Shown: positions 62,290 to 64,000 of the stretch, piece after piece
Layout: the number at the start of each line of letters is the position of its first letter
Numbering within the stretch: the first letter of the stretch is position 1
Assembly: GCF_045310525.1 (NCBI RefSeq)
Contig: NZ_JBJHZY010000001.1
Span: forward strand, 62,001-126,000
Direction of reading: 5' to 3'
Length of the DNA: 64,000 nt
Origin: Clostridium_AT radicumherbarum
GTDB lineage: Bacteria; Bacillota; Clostridia; Clostridiales; Clostridiaceae
Program-made: the position numbers and the translations under genes
The notes under the pieces: generated by a model
Databases searched by the model: none
Seen by the model: only the letters and a program-made list of their open reading frames with translations
What the model was told of the DNA's origin: nothing

Positions 62290-63186
62290 TTGAATAATCA
62301 AACTAATACTAAAAAAGATGTTGAATTAGTTTATAAGCATAGATTAAAACCTAGTGAAAGGAGAAATCTTTGGATAAGTAGAATAATAATATGGGTTATG
62401 CTTATTATTGTGCTTTTCCCACTAGTATCCATAATAGTTGCTTCACTTTCCAAAGGAAATTATTTTTATCAGGGGACATTTTTTCCAAGTGAAATAACCT
62501 TTGATAATTACAAGGGCCTATTTTCCGGAGACGTTTCTAAAGGAGGAAACTTTCCAATTTGGGTTAAAAACAGCTTGCTATTATGTAGTACTGTTGCTAT
62601 ATTAAACTTATTTTTAACAGGTACAGCAGCTTATGCATTTTCAAGATTAAGATTTAAAGGCAGAAGATATGGACTAATGTCTTTACTAGTGCTGCAAATG
62701 TTTCCTGCTATGATGACAATTTCCGCAATATATTTTATGCTATATAAATTGGACTTAATTGATAATCTATGGGCTCTAGTGGTAATATTTGCTTGCGGAA
62801 GCGCCTATAATATATGGCTTTTAAAGGGTTATTTTGACAGTCTTCCTAGAGAGCTTGATGAGGCAGCTATGGTGGATGGTGCAAGCCATTGGAAGGTATT
62901 TACTAAAATTATAATGCCTCTAGCAAAGCCTATGCTTGCAGTTATGTTCCTATTTAGTTTTATTGGAACCTATAGTGAGTATATAATAAGTTCAGTAGCA
63001 TTAAAATCACCAGAAAATTACACTGTGGCTCTGGGACTTAGGAGCTTTATAAATAATCAATTTTCTGCAAATTGGACTGCCTTTTCAGCAGCTGCAGTAA
63101 TTTCATCAGTACCTATTGTTATAATTTTCATGCTTCTTCAAAGGTTCATACAAAAGGGCCTCGTTGCTGGAGCTGTTAAAGGTTAA
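62290..63186 (+). CDS. malG: maltodextrin ABC transporter permease MalG
   Basis: 298 residues with six membrane helices. EAA loop ELDEAAMVDGASHWKVFTKIIMPLAKPML near residue 195; LRFKGRRYGLMSLLVLQMFPAMM is the typical MalG helix three. It starts with TTG two bases after malF, preceded by GAGGAGGTGG inside the end of malF. Partner of MalF. Confidence 0.93.
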   Translation: MNNQTNTKKDVELVYKHRLKPSERRNLWISRIIIWVMLIIVLFPLVSIIVASLSKGNYFYQGTFFPSEITFDNYKGLFSGDVSKGGNFPIWVKNSLLLCSTVAILNLFLTGTAAYAFSRLRFKGRRYGLMSLLVLQMFPAMMTISAIYFMLYKLDLIDNLWALVVIFACGSAYNIWLLKGYFDSLPRELDEAAMVDGASHWKVFTKIIMPLAKPMLAVMFLFSFIGTYSEYIISSVALKSPENYTVALGLRSFINNQFSANWTAFSAAAVISSVPIVIIFMLLQRFIQKGLVAGAVKG

Positions 63187-63206
63187 TAAAATAAATATAA
63201 TAAAAT

Positions 63207-63257
63207 ATAGGTATTTACAAAGCTTACAATATTTAAACGTCTTTGTGGATACCTTAT
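63207..63257 (+). repeat. inverted repeat before the GH13 gene
   Basis: ATAGGTATTTACAAAG (63207) pairs with CTTTGTGGATACCTTAT (63241), giving about 15 base pairs with one wobble, loop of about 18. Only a weak T tail follows, so a leader hairpin controlling the next gene or a leaky terminator of malG. Confidence 0.55.
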
Positions 63258-63314
63258 ATTTATGTTAGTGGATGTTTAGAAAAAGTGATTTAGACTAAGG
63301 AGGCAGAATAAGCT

Positions 63315-64000
63315 ATGAACAAACATGCAATTTTTCATATATTAGATGTGCCATATGTATATGGAATAGATAAAGAAAATTTAATAGTAAGAATAAGAAC
63401 AGCAAAAGGTGAAATGAAAAGCTTAATTATTCATTACAAAGACAGATATGATTGGGAAAATCCTTTTAATAAGAAGAAAATGTTTTTAGCAGAAACTGAT
63501 TCACTCTTTGATTATTATGAGGTACAGCTTCATGTTAAGGAGCAAAGGTACAGGTACTTTTTTGAACTCAAAGATAATGAGGGTAATATAGAATTCCTTA
63601 ATGAAAGAGGAGTTTTGCAAAGCTTAAAGGAACCAAAAGAACAGGAATGCTTTCAATTCCCATTTCTAAATCCTGCTGATGTATATGACAGCCCGTCCTG
63701 GGCCTATGAAGGTATTGTGTATCAGATATTCCCAGATAGATTTTATAATGGTGATAAAACTAATGATCCAAAGGGGACCTTAACCTGGGGTGACAAAGTA
63801 ACTCCCCAAAGTATGTTTGGGGGAGATCTTCAAGGCATAATAGAAAAGTTAGACTATTTAGAGAAACTAGGGATAAATATAATTTATTTAACTCCAATTT
63901 TCGAATCAACTACAAATCATAAATATAATACAAAGGATTATTTTAAAGTTGATCCTTCCTTTGGAGACACCGCAAAAGCAAAGGAATTGATTGATAAATG
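63315..64000 (+). CDS. GH13 neopullulanase/cyclomaltodextrinase, 5' part
   Basis: The frame runs off the window end after 228 residues. It has the N-terminal CBM34-like domain of the GH13_20 subfamily (LIVRIRTAKGEMKSLIIHYKDRYDWEN, YRYFFELKDNEG) and then the barrel start WAYEGIVYQIFPDRFYNGD, LQGIIEKLDYLEKLGINIIYLTPIFE, HKYNTKDYFKVDPSFGD. Catalytic Asp/Glu lie beyond the window. No signal peptide, so a cytoplasmic enzyme for imported maltodextrins. AGGAGG precedes the ATG. It continues the maltodextrin import locus. Confidence 0.93.
   Translation, partial: MNKHAIFHILDVPYVYGIDKENLIVRIRTAKGEMKSLIIHYKDRYDWENPFNKKKMFLAETDSLFDYYEVQLHVKEQRYRYFFELKDNEGNIEFLNERGVLQSLKEPKEQECFQFPFLNPADVYDSPSWAYEGIVYQIFPDRFYNGDKTNDPKGTLTWGDKVTPQSMFGGDLQGIIEKLDYLEKLGINIIYLTPIFESTTNHKYNTKDYFKVDPSFGDTAKAKELIDK

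Noticed and set aside
1..64000. tRNA, rRNA, CRISPR array, transposase, phage genes
   Set aside because: Looked for on both strands; no cloverleaf, regular repeat-spacer pattern or integrase/transposase motif was seen.

Overview
The window is AT-rich DNA with short intergenic gaps, strong AGGAGG-type ribosome binding sites and several TTG/GTG starts. The gene set is that of an anaerobic, spore-forming, butyrate-producing Firmicute close to Clostridium sensu stricto. It includes phosphate butyryltransferase with two butyrate kinases, ferredoxin-linked 2-oxoacid oxidoreductase, a gerA-type germinant receptor operon, a SleB-like hydrolase, cdaA/cdaR, and a thioredoxin reductase that lacks the usual NADPH motifs. 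No rRNA, tRNA, CRISPR array, intact insertion sequence or prophage was seen. The genus is inferred, not proven.

Layout. 0-5 kb: end of a thioredoxin gene and an atypical thioredoxin reductase; a SleB-family hydrolase on the minus strand behind a c-di-AMP (ydaO-type) riboswitch; an unknown membrane-anchored protein; then the c-di-AMP cyclase cdaA and its regulator cdaR. 5-13.3 kb: FAD dehydrogenase, butyrate kinase, phosphate butyryltransferase, second butyrate kinase, P-loop ATPase, and a four-subunit 2-oxoacid:ferredoxin oxidoreductase. 13.4-20.7 kb: double-GNAT acetyltransferase, glmM, cold-shock protein, GH31 glucosidase, DUF362 ferredoxin protein, tatD. 20.9-23.5 kb: yabE-like G5/3D protein, rnmV, ksgA (tatD-yabE-rnmV-ksgA order as in Bacillus). 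23.6-26.7 kb: three envelope-type proteins of unknown function. 26.8-28.6 kb: a frameshifted, domain-swapped GH3 beta-glucosidase pseudogene. 28.9-33.2 kb: MacAB-like efflux set with two permeases.

33.4-39.0 kb: phosphate locus pstS1-pstC-pstA-pstB-phoU-pstS2, with related TTAAC-repeat promoters before both pstS copies. 39.2-48.2 kb: EAL-CBS-GGDEF protein, chemotaxis receptor, secreted protein, ABC exporter pair, and a two-component system. 48.2-50.9 kb: Mrp/NBP35 ATPase behind an array of hairpins, a ferredoxin, a TPP riboswitch with the thiamine transporter thiT, and two tiny minus-strand genes. 51-52.4 kb: degV-padR operon with a perfect palindrome in its promoter. 52.6-58.1 kb: GAF-GGDEF protein, gerA-gerB-gerC operon, flavin reductase. 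58.4-64 kb: lipoprotein alpha-amylase, a maltodextrin ABC importer behind a LacI-type operator, and the start of a GH13 neopullulanase/cyclomaltodextrinase cut by the window end.

The genes fit together in four themes. Cyclic-dinucleotide signalling and wall remodelling come from cdaA/cdaR, the c-di-AMP riboswitch on the hydrolase, glmM and two c-di-GMP-type proteins. Ferredoxin-based fermentation ends in acyl phosphate and ATP. Starch and oligosaccharide breakdown involves amylase, maltodextrin import, GH31 and a GH13 enzyme. Phosphate starvation uses two binding proteins. Start codons were moved from the longest reading frame wherever a ribosome binding site pointed to an internal start.
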